Below are positions 23,638-35,946 of a stretch of DNA of 64,000 bases, piece by piece; positions within the stretch are counted from its first letter, which is position 1, and every line of letters begins with the position of its first letter. Where the stretch lies: positions 42,210,243 through 42,274,242 of the forward strand of contig NC_092793.1 of assembly GCF_918797505.1 (NCBI RefSeq). The letters are read 5' to 3'. The notes below the pieces were generated by a model. That model was not told the DNA's origin, did not search any database, and saw only the letters and a list, made by a program, of their open reading frames with translations. Source of the stretch: Bemisia tabaci. Taxonomy: Eukaryota > Arthropoda > Insecta > Hemiptera > Aleyrodidae. Position numbers and translations under genes: made by a program.

Positions 23638-24429
23638 GGTTGAACCGCTGGCTTGAACCATGGCAGCCATCTTGAAGATTTGTTGTGACGTAGAAAGGTA
23701 CACGGACTGGCGCGCTGTTCAAATTTTCCGCGATCCTATTGACCAATCAGAAGGGTGGCTTCATTTTTAGCTGTGCCGTAGAAATTATAATGAGACAATA
23801 AATCGCATTTTTAGTGATGCATGTATATTCATAGATAACCGTCACAGCTGCGCCCGTAGTACGTACGTGCAAAATTCAATTTTAAATTCCTGCAGTGGAA
23901 ACTAGTAAGACTGTAATACATATTCTAACTCTTGAACCCTGCAAATTTTGGGGACTTTCAGTCTCGCCTCCAAAAAGCTACACTGGAGAACACGTTATTT
24001 TTTGGGGGGACGGAGAAAAAAATGGGGGGGGGAGACAACTGAATTTGGAAGAAAAATCTTTTTTTTTTTGGAGGGGGGACATTTTCTCGGGTTATGGAGA
24101 GCACAATTATATTAATTCGTCATTTACAGGGAGACATATTTTCTAGGGGTATGGCGGGAGGAATTTTTCCTGGGGTGGGGGAGGGGAGGGGAATTCTCTT
24201 AAAGAAAAAGAAAAATTTCCTGGGGGTATTTCCCAAGAAGTCAAAAAAAATCTCCCTCCCCCCACCCCATTTCAAAGTTGAGGAGTATAGCTCGTTAGAA
24301 AAACCCTTGCATGGTACCCCTGGGGAAGTGAGAAAAAGGTGTGTAGTACCGATCCCCCCTGCCCTCCAACAATAAAAATCCTTACCGACTACCTACCCTC
24401 CCTCCCTCCCCAGAACCCAAGGAATTTCC

Positions 24430-24630
24430 TGACATTATATTATACATATATTATAAATATATTGTACATATAGTATACATATAATATGCATATAATATGG
24501 AATGGCCTTTTCAACCCTCAGCTCAAAATATATTATATATATTTTATACCTACTTATAAAATATATGTATTAAACATATATTATAGAATGCTCTATATTA
24601 TATGTATATTATATGTATAAATTTTCAGAT
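24430..24630. repeat. Right AT-rich subterminal repeat block
   Basis: Reiterated TATATTATACATAT-like motifs end at the TGTGCTACTAGGG terminus. They mirror 18080-18235. Confidence 0.65.
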
Positions 24631-24642
24631 GTGCTACTAGGG

Positions 24643-26177
24643 CATTCCCGTGTGCTTTAGGCGAAAAAATTTATGAAATAGACAGAAGTCTATAAAAACA
24701 TTTTAGCTTCAAAACGAGACCAAGAAAACGAAAATCGGACACGTAATTTCCGAGATATAGCGCGCTGAAAAAACGCTTGGCAGCCATCTTTAACGGCCGC
24801 CATCTTGGTTCCTGCACAGACCTTCTCCTTAGTTCTTTGCTCCGCTTTCCACTTTAGCTTATTGAAGTACGATGACATTGACTCACCTATTTAGATCCGG
24901 CGAATCACAATCAATGTCAATATATTTTTTAAATTTTTGCAGGACTCCTCAGCTGACAATAACGCATCCCGCACTTTCGGGTCAAAGAATTTAACTGAAA
25001 TTGATGGTATTGCGCCTCTGGTTCTCATCGGATTACGATGCATACCTCAATATCATTAGGTACTTCCGACTTTCACATTTAAGTTTGCCGAAAGTTTGAT
25101 AACTGCATCTATCCCCGAAAAATTATCACTAACTTCTACATTTCTTATTTCTAAACTAGTTTTGTAAAAATATTGCTCTAAGTTCACCAACCGTACCTAC
25201 CGCTAAATCGTAAATTTGCCAGTCATTACTTCAGGTGTGGTTGGGTAACTGGGCAGGGTAACTGGGCCATGTCCTCTGTATTTCTACCCTATTACCTAGT
25301 GCTAAAATTGTTTTCACACTCGGTATACCTTCACTATGACGTAAACCATCTAGAACATAACCTCAGAAGTTTTTTTCAGTAAATGGTGAAGTGCCGGAAA
25401 TTGAACAGCTTTTTTTTCAAAATAACGCCGGATGTGATCCCGGAAAGAGTCTCATATCTCACTCCAAATAAATATTTTATTCAACTTTGACATTTCCTCC
25501 TCATGTATGATGTATTTGTGTAATACGTGAACAATTACAACATTTTTGGATGAGAACACTGGCTGCAAAGGGTTGACGCCCAGTCATACCTTGAAAATTT
25601 CCCCTCCATATAATTATTTTATTAAGTTTCAATTCATTTTATTTTTGTTGTAAATGCAGTAAAATTCCTCAATATGTCCGACCAATTTGTAAACCTAAAT
25701 GTCTGTTAAAAAAGAAATTCTCGTTTGAGGGGAGTTGTTTAACTACCAATCTCAATATTCTATTTGTTTACAACTTGGCAACACTGTTACACCTCACATG
25801 AGAGCTTATGTATTTTTGCCTCTGTATTTTTATTCTATGGATTAGTACATATTCTTGGGCGTGCTTAGCGTCACCCTAAGCTAAAAATCGGTTTGTTTTA
25901 TTTCTGTCGAATCCGTTAAATCTCATCACGGCAAGCACGAAAGTCTAGTTGTTTAACATAGGTAAACCCAAAATCCCATGAAAATTTTACTCTTCTTTGG
26001 AGTATTTTGATCTTCGAAAATTTGAACACAAATAGATACTAGCCTTTCTGGACGCGCTTTGCGCGTCCGTCACGGCTAGCCAAGAGGCTGCGCCCCCTGG
26101 AACCCCGGTCACTCGCCACGCGAGTGATATTCGGCTCGCTTTGCGAACCATTTTTCTGAGTACCTAGTTGGACATTT
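24643..26177. other. Non-coding stretch, mostly unassigned
   Basis: The segment near 24795-24815 is the complement of GTGCAGGAACCAAGATGGC at 15392. A GC-rich palindromic patch with GCGCTTTGCGCG lies at 26045-26150 and resembles those at 42800, 43550 and 46870. Nothing else is supported. Confidence 0.45.
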
Positions 26178-26311
26178 GGACTGCATTTTGCAATTTGGAC
26201 CTATAAATTCTGGCTCATCTGAAAAAACATTTATATGCAAAAGGAAACTAATGGCACATACGTTGTTTTTAAACCGGGCCGGAATTAGTTTCTAATTGCA
26301 AAATGTTGTCC
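26178..26311. mobile_element. Family D MITE, copy 1 (134 bp)
   Basis: The ends GGACTGCATTTTGCAA and TTGCAAAATGTTGTCC are flanked by the 4-bp duplication ATTT. The two halves are largely self-complementary. Confidence 0.85.
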
Positions 26312-26485
26312 ATTTGATCCCTATGATGTATACATTTCGGAAGCTCTCGAGACAAAAATGATTATGTCAAGAACCTACTTACCGAAGCGTGCCATCATTT
26401 GCACATAAATAAATATTTTACGGAGATGAAGCAATGGTGAGGATCGATCATTTCATGAAAAACGCATTTGACTGGGACGTCTGCC

Positions 26486-26640
26486 CATAGAGTACATAGA
26501 GTCGTAATGTAAATGGGAGAGCTGGCGCCATGTTCTGCTCGACGAATTCCGAACCCGGTGTGCGCCGAGTTCGGGTCGCTTTTTCGATACATTTTCGATC
26601 CAAAATGGCGGTGTGGAATACGTGGTAATTCCTATCTCCT

Positions 26641-26671
<31 letters not shown>

Positions 26672-26826
26672 CATCGGATGGCCGGGTACCCGTGTATCGC
26701 AAACAATCGATTATGTATCGAAAAAGTGACCCAGCGTCACACAGGAGTCTCGGAAGTCGGGACATGGAAAATGCTTAAAAGTGGCGCCAGCTCTCCCAAT
26801 TACATTACGACTCTATGTACTCTATG
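26486..26826. mobile_element. hAT MITE with 44-bp TIR (341 bp)
   Basis: The TIR starts CATAGAGTACATAGAG and continues inward to TGGCGCCA. Its mirror is at the right end. An exact 8-bp duplication CGTCTGCC lies at 26478-26485 and 26827-26834. The terminal TAGAGTAC is shared with the TAGAGTACC MITEs. The interior has a (TTG)n run at 26641-26671. Confidence 0.92.
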
Positions 26827-27145
26827 CGTCTGCCCCATCGGGTGGAGGAAAGCGACAACCATGGATCTCCTTCCGTGATTTGACTTATTGAAGTAGCAAA
26901 AGTTCATCATTACTTCCTAAGAAGATTATTGGTGGCGTAGGGGTCTAAAAAAGTAATTATATCCTCATTTCATTTCCTTTCCCTTTCAATTTTTTCCTTT
27001 TTTGTAGCATAAGTGTCCATTTACAATATTATTATTCCTTTAAAAATAGCTTTCCCTAGCAATATTGCATATTTGATGTTTTAAACGGAACCAATTTCTT
27101 TTAATGACATTTCTGGCTAAATCATGTTTTTTCAGGGAGGCAGCC

Positions 27146-28842
27146 TTAGGGTGCGTCAAAAAAAATGAAAGTCTGAAATGTTGCTCCAGGGGCAATCGAT
27201 GAGTTTGGTAAACAACATGTTTGCAATATTTGGGCCATTAACCATTTTAAATGGTGCATAGGTCAATTTGTGATGAAATTATTATTTGGTTTATTTAGAC
27301 CTCGATTTCGTACAAAAAATCGAATTTTACGTGAAATCGTGCGTTTACGAGAAATATGCAAAGTAACTGACTTGTGAGGATGAATTTTTACATAGGAGAG
27401 CTTTGTAACGATAAAATACATGATAGAACATAACTCGGTAATTTATTTTATTGGTTCAGAATTTGAGGTTTAGAAAGTAGAGATTTACACGAATTTTCGA
27501 AAAAATACGTCGAAAGAGGGTTGTAAATGCTGTAGGCAGGTTGAGGATGAATTGTATAGAAACTTCACAGTTTCAAAAAAAGTCAATATTTGCACAATTC
27601 CAAAAAGTGCACGGTCGAGAGCGGATCGTGTATACAGTAAGGGGAAAGTGCGGTTTGACGGAAAAATTGCGTAACAAATTTCTATGAAATGTATCAGTAG
27701 GTCCCCCTGAATAATTCTAAAAAGTTAAAAATGGCCGACCCGGAATACTAAAAAAGTTAAAATTGAAAATGGCGGCGTATGAGGGGTCGTGACATCGGTT
27801 ATTTTTAAAATGTATTCTGTCTCTATGTGAGGATCATTTTAGTAATTTTTGGTCGCGATTCATAAATGAAATTCACAAGGCCCTGGCAAAGGGGGGTCTA
27901 AATCAAAGATGGCGGCAATGGACGGGCAGAGGTTGCATTTTTTAATATTCACAAAAGGAAAGGAAGTGAATTGTCTTTATTTTATGTATTTATGGCCAAG
28001 AAACTTAAATTTGATGTTATAAGTGTATTTAATTAAAGGAAAATAAAGGTAACATACGTTACCGAGGAGAAACGTAAGTATAGAATGGGCTTGCGGAATT
28101 TCATTTATGATCTACGACCAAATTACATAGGAAATGATGTCAATGATGAGAAATATGAGCATTTAAAATACGATTTCAGGATCTTTCATTACGGCGCCAT
28201 TTTCAATTTTAACTTTTTTTGAGGGGTATTCGGGGTGGCCCATTTTTAACTTTTAGGGAAGTTATTAGGTGGGACCTACTGATGACGATTTCATAGGGAA
28301 GTTTGTTCGCAATTTTTCCGGTCAACCGACAATTCCATTACTATTAAAGAGGATCTGTTTCGAGGTTGCACTTTTGGAGGATTGTGCAAAATAGTTGGGA
28401 ACTTTTTTTGAAAGAGGAAGTTTTGATGGACATTTGTTCCTCAACCTTGTACAGTTCATTTACACCCTCTTTCGGATTATTTTGTGAAAAATGCGTTTTA
28501 AATCTTACTTTTAAGACTTGGACCTTCTGAGGACAAAAAAAATAAATACGAGTTGAGTTTTTTAGTTCAGGTTTGATTTGTTTATCGGTTACAAAGGGTC
28601 TTCTAGTGTAACATTTATCGTACAAGTCGAGTAGTTTCTTTGGATTTTTCGTAAACGCAGATGTAGGTAAAATCGAGTTTTTTGTACGAAATGGGTTAAA
28701 CAAAAATATCATAATTTCATCCAAAATTGCCTTTGGCCATTTAAAATGGTTGAATTGGCCAAATTTTGGCCAAATGTTTTTTACAAAGTCATCGATTGCG
28801 CTGGGGAGCGGAACATTTAGACTTTATTTTTTTGAGCCCCTA
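27146..28842. mobile_element. Old, diverged fold-back (~1.7 kb)
   Basis: The left arm from GGGTGCGTCAAAA pairs imperfectly with the right arm ending TTTTTTTGAGCCCC. Further pairs include CAATCGATGAGTTTGG with its complement near 28787, and AAAATTGAAAATGGCG (27757) with CGCCATTTTCAATTTT (28194). The centre is near 27990. The arms are well diverged. The 126-residue minus frame at 28344 lies in an arm and is not a gene. Confidence 0.7.
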
Positions 28843-30415
28843 ATAGGAGCTATTGTCCCTCGCAGACTCTATTGTTGCCAGATAAGTTGCTTTGTCGACA
28901 CTCTTCCCAGTTCAAGCCCATGTAAAATACTCACATTTATCGCGCAATCTGGCAACCCCACGAGTGAAGTAGAAAAAGGTGGAATCGACTGAAAGTCTGA
29001 ATCCTACGAAGTTTATATTAATGATGATGATGATACGAACGAAGTATTCAATAATCACTTCTAGTTTATCATTTTCAAGTGACTTCCGCATCTTCCCGCT
29101 TTCGCAATGACTTTACACAGAACTGACATTCACCAAATAACAGAACAATTTTACGAAGAGCCCTTCAAGTTTTCAGAGATCATTCATTCACTTCGTTAGC
29201 CAGATTCATTGCAGCAACTCTTATAACCTCCAAAAAGTGGTTGATACCTAGGAAATCTCGGAAAATAAACGTGGCAGTTTAAAACAGAAAGATTTAAAGA
29301 GAAGACGGTAGCTTTAGAAACGATGTGCACACGAATTTGTGCAAATTACGCGTAAATTCACATGAAATAATGTAGATAAATAAAACCAAGCGCACAGACT
29401 TCGGACTGCAACGTGATGAATTCGTAACTGACAAAGGAAAAATGGCGGACCGCGGCTCAGTCAAGCGGGAACTCTCACCGCGCTGACTGTGCCTGATGGT
29501 TCGGATGTCTTTGTGACGGCCGGTACAGCTCTGTCAAGATGGTTAGTCCGTCCATCTCAGCCACAGCGACATCCGCCATAAGATTTTTGTTGGCTTGACC
29601 TACCTGTGAGGGTATGCTAACATACATTGCTGGTTGCACCACTAAATAATGCAACAGTCGGATTTAATTTAGGCGTATAGGTTAATTAGATTTGTGATTG
29701 GTCACATCAATCAACGTGGCTGGTGAATACAACTATTTTTGTTGGTTCTCACAGCTATTTACTCTTCAACCATACCGCATTAGCTGTTAGAGACAACCTA
29801 TTTTTTTCTATGAACCGGCACAGCATAACCGACACTTGAAAATGTAAAATAAATGATGGTAGGTACAAAAGATGAAACTTGGCAATTCTTGAATTATGAG
29901 GTGGCATTATAATGCTGCCTTAAAAGTTTTCTAAGCTCTTCTGGAGACTTCTTTTTACTTTAATAATATTAAATTGAGGATTTGTGAAGTGTATTGAGAA
30001 ATTAGTGCTACTTACACACCTAAAAATCACTATGGTTTTCATAAAAATTAAAGTTTTCACCGTAAAGAAAACTGACTTATCAGTGATGGTGCTGTCGAGA
30101 AGACTTTGGCGAACAATTTGGTGACAGCCTTGAAACTCCTGACTTCATCGGGCGAGATAAACACTGCACTTAATACAACTGCAAAAATTTGTTGGCAAAT
30201 GCGGCGACGTCTCTTTCTAATGACTTTTCTTGCTTAATAATAAACATTTCAGTTCAAACTGGCAATTTTCTTGAACATTAGGGTCTCCTTTCAGCAAATA
30301 TCGGCAAAGAATTCGTGATCAGTACTGATTTATTACCACAAATTGCTCTTTTGCTTCAAAATCGGGGTTGGCGACACGTAACCGACCGGACATTTTCGGC
30401 CTTTGAAGTCTCATA
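28843..30415. other. Low-repeat stretch with a GC-rich patch
   Basis: This is one of the few intervals without an obvious repeat family. A GC-rich patch at 29440-29600 looks promoter- or 5'-exon-like. A ~100 bp segment at 30060-30160 recurs with divergence at 49435-49535. Confidence 0.45.
29479..29579 (-). CDS. Possible first coding exon or 34-aa small ORF
   Basis: On the minus strand an ATG at 29579 opens MADVAVAEMDGLTILTELY and more. The frame either stops at codon 35 or is spliced at a GTGAGAG donor at 29478-29472. The patch is GC-rich, lies in repeat-poor DNA, and its acidic N-terminus looks like real protein. No second exon could be identified and the protein is not recognised. On the plus strand an ATGGCGGACCGCGG start also occurs at 29442, giving only a short frame. 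Confidence 0.2.
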
Positions 30416-31642
30416 CAGGGTGGGCCAGAAGTTTCAGGACTGTCGGCTAACTTTTGAACAGTTTGAGATAGAAAAATGAAACTTTGAGAATGTTCCTATC
30501 TCAAAAGGGACCATCTTTTTTTTTTGGGGGGGGGGGGTCAAAATTTTGGTCCCCCTAAGGGAGGGGGCGGGAGGCCCCCAACTTTTTTTTCAAATAGGAA
30601 CCCCTATCTTGCGATACCTCATTCGAAAGACCATAAAAACCGAAGAATTTTCGCGCAAACCGCAGATCAATATCTTAATTTTTGACCAAGTTATGATAGG
30701 GTCAAAGGTCAAATTTGACATTTTTTGAAAAAATCACAACTCCGGCTCAAATTATCGTAAAGAAAAAAATAAAACGAGAAAATTTACCAAATTGTGTTCG
30801 CTTTTTTGTAAAAATTGCAGAAATCACTTCGAACAAACTTTAAGGGGGGGGGGGGGGTTCGGACCCCCAAATACGTCAACTCAAAGGTCATTCAATTTTC
30901 CCGCGAAATAAGCCACTTTCCCCTAGTTTTGCCTCCACATTATCTCAGTAAGGTCAAAATCAGTTCAACATTACGTTGGCAAGTCCCCAAATTTCAGGAA
31001 AAGTTAAAAAAACGCAATTTAAGAGGTCAAATTTAATTACCTTAAATTGCGTTATTTTAACTTTTCCTGAAATTTGGGGACTTGCCAACGTAATGTTGAA
31101 CTGATTTTGACCTTACTGAGATAATGTGGAGGCAAGACTAGGGGAAATTGGCTAATTTCGCGGGAAAATTGAATGACCTTTTAATTGACGTATTTGGGGG
31201 TTCGACCCCCCCCCCCCCCTTCAAATTACTTTGAAGTGATTTCTGCAATTTTTACAAAAAAGCGAACAGTTTGGTAAATTTTCTCGTTTTATTTTTTTTC
31301 TTTACAATAATTTGAACCGGAGTTGTCATTTTTTTCAAAATAGGTCAAATTTGACCGTTGACCCTATCATAACTTGGTCAAAAATAAAGATATTGATCTG
31401 CGGTTTGCGCGAAAATTCTTCGTTTTTAATGGTCTTTTGAATGAGGTATCACAAGATAGGGGTTCCTATTTGAAAAAAAAGTTGGGGGCCCCCCGCTCCT
31501 CCCTTAGGGGGACCAAAATTTTGACACCTCCCCCCCCTAAAAGATGGTCCCTTTTGAGATAGGAACATTCCGAAAGTTTCATTTTTCTATCTCGAACCGT
31601 TCAAAAGTCAGCCGACCGTCCTGGAACTTCTGGCCCACTCTG
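30416..31642. mobile_element. Fold-back palindrome F2 (1227 bp)
   Basis: The left end CAGGGTGGGCCAGAAGTTTC mirrors GAACTTCTGGCCCACTCTG at the right, with TA on both flanks. Arms of about 590 bp share text with F1 at 11466 and include poly-G/poly-C tracts that differ in length between arms. Confidence 0.87.
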
Positions 31643-31898
31643 TATTACTATAAATATAATAATAATTTATCATATTCTTTAGCATAGATAAGTTCAGGGA
31701 CATCATTCCTCTTGATTTATCAACCTAGTTTTCAATCGTTTCTGCCCTATGTCGTTTATAACCCACGGCGACACCGGCGACACGACTCTTTTGTCAAGAA
31801 TTACCCAAGCAATGTATGAGGCAGACCTAAAAAATGATAGAAAATACAAAAATTAAAAACTGTACTTTTTATTGTGGTGATGGAGTTTCAAACTCTAT

Positions 31899-32162
31899 TG
31901 CCGCAATCACACGCTGAATATGGGAGCTGAATGTGGCTTGAATGTGGAAGTCATCGGCCCGATGCCTGAATTTTGCGCGTGATGCGCAAAATTCAGCAAC
32001 AATTCTCAGCGACCATCGGATAATGTCGGATTTGTCTGAACTACTGGAATAGATTTGATACACGTTTGGATGAAAATAACTCGAATTAGTGAAATTTCAG
32101 CTGTTGAGCGCTGAATATTGACTGCCACATTCAGTCGCCAAATTCAGCGTGTGATTGCGGCA
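31899..32162. mobile_element. MITE with TGCCGCAATCACACGC ends (264 bp)
   Basis: TGCCGCAATCACACGCTGAAT at the left is mirrored by TTCAGCGTGTGATTGCGGCA at the right. CTGAAT/ATTCAG recurs through both subterminal regions. An internal hairpin with TTTTGCGC arms lies near 31970-31990. No clear target duplication is seen. Confidence 0.8.
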
Positions 32163-33177
32163 TGCACCACGACGATCACCACAGTAGAAAGTATAGTTTT
32201 AAATTTATGTATTTTGTATCACTTTTTAGGTCTGTTTCATACATTTCATGGGAAATATATAACAGGTCATTTAGAGTCTTTGATATACTCCGTCGGTGAT
32301 GGACTCTGATTACCAATTCAAATAGGTCCATTGGATGTAATTTGCAGGAGTTACACAGGTTTCAAGTTTGACAATGGGAAGTTCACAAATTTAATTAAAA
32401 AACTAAGTTTTAAATTTGTATTTAAAAAAAAACGGAAGAATGCAAAATTTGGGCTTACATCTAGTCAGAATACCATAAAATGAAATTGAACATGAAACAC
32501 TTGCTTCAATGAAAATTTTGACTTTCGAACCTTCATAAAAATGATCCTTACAACAGTTTCAAAATGCCACTTAAAATGTGGAATTTTCTTATTGATCCTG
32601 TTTAGAATGCGGAGAAAAGAGAGACTTTGGCTGCCAGCCGTGTAAAATTGAATGTAATTTAAAAAACAATTAAAGCCATATGAAGTATGTACTTCATATG
32701 GGTATGTACTTCATAGGGTATGTACCCTAAGCTACAAAATGGTGTGATTTTCTTTGTTTTTAAAATGAAGTTTATTTACTGAAATCCACGGAAATTCTGG
32801 CGCGAGACGACCTTAAAAACCAACGAAAAAAGGAGGTCATGTTCACAAACACTTCGCCCGCGGTCTGCTGCCGTCCGATCCGGTCTGGAATAGATTGATT
32901 TAGTGCATGGCTACGTCATTTGATGTATTATCGAACTCTTGGTTCTAATGTACCTAAACAAACACAGAACCTCGTTTCAGACTCGCGCCTTTTGCGCCAT
33001 GGTGGTAAAAATGCCTCCAAGTGTTTCTTACAATCGAAATTTCTCGTGTTTAATGACGTGTTGACTGATTTATGACCGGTCAATGACTAAATTTCTATAA
33101 ATGAACACGATTGGCTCATGAAGAATTTGTAAATAAGGTTATGTTACTCCGTTTTTTGCTTTTTTTTTCCTTTTTCT
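32163..33177. other. Non-coding stretch, little recognised
   Basis: A perfect 24-bp palindrome, CATATGAAGTA and its complement around TG, lies near 32677-32700. It is followed by further TATGTACTTCAT repeats. Nothing else is seen. Confidence 0.45.
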
Positions 33178-34050
33178 TTTTGGCGCTTATACGTAGTATA
33201 CCGCACCTTTGCGATCGTTTTGACTAGAGAACCTGTATAACGAGAGTATGGACAGATGTGAAACTCCGGAAATCCATCAGGCCTTCACCGATGCTTCTGC
33301 GAATAAAGTTAGGGCCCAGAAATGCAGCCAACCTATGAATTTCAATTATCCAGAACGATTTACTAATACTATTGTTACGAACCGTCGTTTATTAAGCACT
33401 TGTTTGACTCAGTTTTTGCATAAATTTAGGTACTCAATTTTGCGGAAGAATGCTCATTTATGTACATTCTTGGCCATCTCGGTTAGAATTGGAACCTGCA
33501 GACTGGCAGTGAAATTTTGTGCGTTAGAAGTTGGTTAGAAGGGTGGCTGCACTTTTGGGCCCTAAGCCCTCCATGAAGCGATCTGTCCATACTCTCGCTA
33601 TACAGGTACTCTAGTTTTGACCTCCTACTCGATACAATGTATCGAGTGCCTGAGTTGCTAGCCGGAAAGTGACAGAAGGGCTTGTTCTGAATCTTGGAGC
33701 TTGTAAAAAAGTTACTACGTAATGCTTCAAACTTTTAGGTTGATCGCTTTTCGTCATTCTCTGTATTTTCTATATATTTTTATATGTATTTTCTCTATAT
33801 TTTGTTTCTTTACTTATAAAACCGTGCCACGATTATTTAAAAATATACAGCCGTTCAGCCGCCCTCGAATTTGAATATCACTCCTCCATTTTGTTTAAAA
33901 CCGTGGCTCCGAAGATTTGTACACCGTATTTCTTGAAAATGATGGCGCTTCTGTTGTGAAAGGGAGAATATAGCTGTATGTGCAATCTATGATGAGCCTC
34001 GAGACTCTTTAGACCATGTGTTAACCGTGGCCCATACAGAAATCTATTCC
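33178..34050. repeat. Dispersed repeat, copy 1, carrying a hAT MITE
   Basis: The flanks of the MITE match 60365-60910 with divergence. Shared blocks are GCGATCGTTT, ACTCGATACAAT, TCACTCCTCC and GATGAGCCTCGAG in the same order. The other copy lacks the MITE. Confidence 0.7.
33225..33613. mobile_element. hAT MITE, copy 3 (389 bp, TAGAGTACC ends)
   Basis: An exact 8-bp duplication GTTTTGAC lies at 33217-33224 and 33614-33621. The interior matches 19808-20192 and, inverted, 44201-44584. The uninterrupted related site GTTTCGAC lies near 60400. The 96-residue frame inside is not a gene. Confidence 0.92.
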
Positions 34051-34138
34051 CCTACAGTGCCAAACGGCTGCAGTGTCGTCCTGATCCAGGCCTGCCTCGC
34101 CTTGTCGCTCCAACTAGAGAACAAAAGGCGACCCTGGC

Positions 34139-34370
34139 TCCCAAGTAGCAAGGATACATATAGATGGACATAAAATCGTAGGAATGTTGCTATATTATAT
34201 TTGCCATGCGTATTGCCTACTCCCTCATTTGAAGGCGCGGAAATTATTGTTATATTGTTGCTATGATGTAGCAATAAATTCCGATTATTGGTTGTGTCAC
34301 CTGTTGCCAATCTGCTAATTGCAAGGCGCAAAAATTATCGCAATAATCTTGCTATTAAGTATGATGAAAA
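34139..34370. mobile_element. CCCAAGTAGCA-ended element fragment
   Basis: The start CCCAAGTAGCAAGGAT resembles family C, but the interior repeats are GTTGCTATATTAT- and TTATTGCGAT-like. The right end TTGCTATTAAG is degenerate, so the right boundary is uncertain. Confidence 0.5.
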
Positions 34371-34759
34371 ACTCCCACGTGTTCCCCCCCCGTAACTTGT
34401 TTTCAAATCTCTAGCATGAATGCAGGAATGTATCGCAACAATTTGATGAAACAACCATTTTTCCTCAATTTAGTCTTCTCGAAATAGCTCAAACTCGATA
34501 AACCTGAAACTTTAAAAATTTAAATGCTTTTTTAAAAGGTTTGAATTTCCAGTCAATCGAAATAAATATCGTCTATGCTTTTAACTAAGTTCTGGGAAAT
34601 TTAATTTTACTTCTTTCATGCCTTTTTTTCCTCCTTTTATTTCGTTTCTGTTTTTGTTACTTTTAATTCTTTGAATTTTTTATTTCATGCAAATGCGCCG
34701 GTAAGGGTTTCGTCTCATGTCGGAGCTATATAATGTGTGAACAGTGAGGTACCCGACAG
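34371..34759. other. AT-rich stretch, nothing recognised
   Basis: It contains a short C run near 34385 and T-rich tracts. No gene or repeat family is assigned. Confidence 0.4.
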
Positions 34760-34836
34760 GTAGCCTGGCTAGCTCAAACGGTAAAGGCGGCGCACGGCAG
34801 TAATCCGAAGGTTGCGCGTTCTAATCCCGCCTCGGA
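34760..34836 (+). other. tRNA-derived (SINE-like) sequence
   Basis: TGGCTAGCTCAAACGG is an A-box match. CGGCAGTAATCCG folds as an anticodon arm with a GTA centre. GGTTGCGCGTTCTAATCCC carries the B box. The 5' acceptor strand does not pair well with CCTCGGAC, so it is probably a SINE head and not a working tRNA. Confidence 0.6.
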
Positions 34837-34847
34837 CAGAAGAATTA

Positions 34848-34990
34848 GCTGCCCCCCCCCCCCAAGGGGCCCCCCCTGAAAATTTTAGGGGGGACAAAAA
34901 GTAGCTCCCTTTGACCTAGGAACATCCCCCAAGTTTCAAATCTTTACCTCAATAAAGTAAAAAGTTAGAGGGATTGGAAGGGACTTTTGG
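34848..34990. repeat. Fold-back arm fragment
   Basis: GGGACAAAAAGTAGCTCCCTTTGACCTAGGAACATCCCCC through GGAAGGGACTTTTGG matches the outer ~140 bp of the F-type fold-back arm. The CCCTG terminus is missing and the fragment is cut off by a (TA)n run. Confidence 0.75.
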
Positions 34991-34997
34991 AGATATA

Positions 34998-35041
<44 letters not shown>
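34991..35041. repeat. (TA)n microsatellite
   Basis: A run of about 50 bp of TA dinucleotides replaces the expected terminus of the fold-back fragment. Confidence 0.9.
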
Positions 35042-35044
<3 letters not shown>

Positions 35045-35626
35045 GGGGCCCTGCCCCCTGACCGCTACGCGGCCCAACCCCTTGATGGGCGCTTGGTGCG
35101 CGTATGCGTTTATGGGAGGTTATGCCAACGCCACAATCGAAGCCGGAAGAATGAGGAAAAATTGAGTAAAAACCTTATACTTTGGACCTTGAACCTTGAA
35201 CCCTAAGCTATGCACCGTTCCTCAACTCTCGGAATGAGGAGCCCTACACGAGGTTTTCCATTGTTCTATTGTTTATTCGAGTCACTCAGGTAGAATCCCA
35301 CACCTCGACGTTTCTAGCGGAAACGACATGTCTCTCCCGCTATTAACATTGGACATAAGTGACATGAGCTTTAAAAGCTCTACAACATTAACAGTTCGGG
35401 GTTTCATAATTTTTGCACATCTACAGCTATTACAGGTGACATCCATGTAAAGATCATCCTTATCGGTCCGGTAGTTCGCAGAAATAGTGCCTCCAAGATT
35501 TTGCTTGTAGCTGTATAATATAGATAGATATAAATTCTACCTCTCCTTCTCTATTGCTAATAACTTTTAAATACCTTCTTTTCATCTATTATTTTAATAT
35601 AGTTGTATCAACTTTTTTGTATCAGT
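35042..35626. other. Unassigned non-coding DNA
   Basis: It opens with a G/C-rich AGGGGGCCCTGCCCCCTGACC patch and continues with AT-rich sequence. Nothing is recognised. Confidence 0.4.
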
Positions 35627-35946
35627 TGATTATTGCGATTATATCCGTGGCAGCATCACAATATTATCGAATAAAAAATTGCGATTTATGGCGATTAGAT
35701 CGGTTTGCATCGCAATTTTTTGTTCGATAAAATCGCGATCAATTTTCGTCGATAAAATCGAGAGTAAATCAACATATACCGCGATTTTTGTTTCGATAAT
35801 ATCGCGATAAATTGCCGGGCGATAAAATCGCGATTTCATTGCGACAAAATCGAGGATAATCGCTCAGATGTTGATGTTCCTAGCGTTTTTATTGCCAATA
35901 AAATGGCAATATATCGCGATTTTTTCGTTGAAAAATGCTATTTGGG
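35627..35946. mobile_element. Family C element fragment (right end)
   Basis: TTATTGCGATTATATC followed by CGATAAAATCGCGAT motifs and the terminus GCTATTTGGG matches the right half of family C. The left half is absent. Confidence 0.75.

Larger units (their letters stand above)
18062..24642. mobile_element. Probable 6.6-kb TIR element with CCCTAGTAGCACA ends
   Basis: The left end CCCTAGTAGCACA is mirrored by TGTGCTACTAGGG at the right end, with CA on both outer sides. Both ends are followed inward by AT-rich blocks of reiterated TATATTATAC-like motifs (18080-18235 and 24430-24630), and then by C-rich tracts with TTTCCTGRAC. That mirrors the layout of the other CCC...GGG elements here. The interior carries several later insertions and no recognised transposase. 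The two ends could instead belong to separate elements. Confidence 0.55.

Noticed and set aside
26641..26671. Poly-Cys/poly-Asn/poly-Thr coding repeats
   Set aside because: They are translations of a (TTG)n microsatellite inside a MITE.
33248..33538. 96-residue frame inside the hAT MITE
   Set aside because: The other MITE copies do not keep it open, so it is not a conserved protein.
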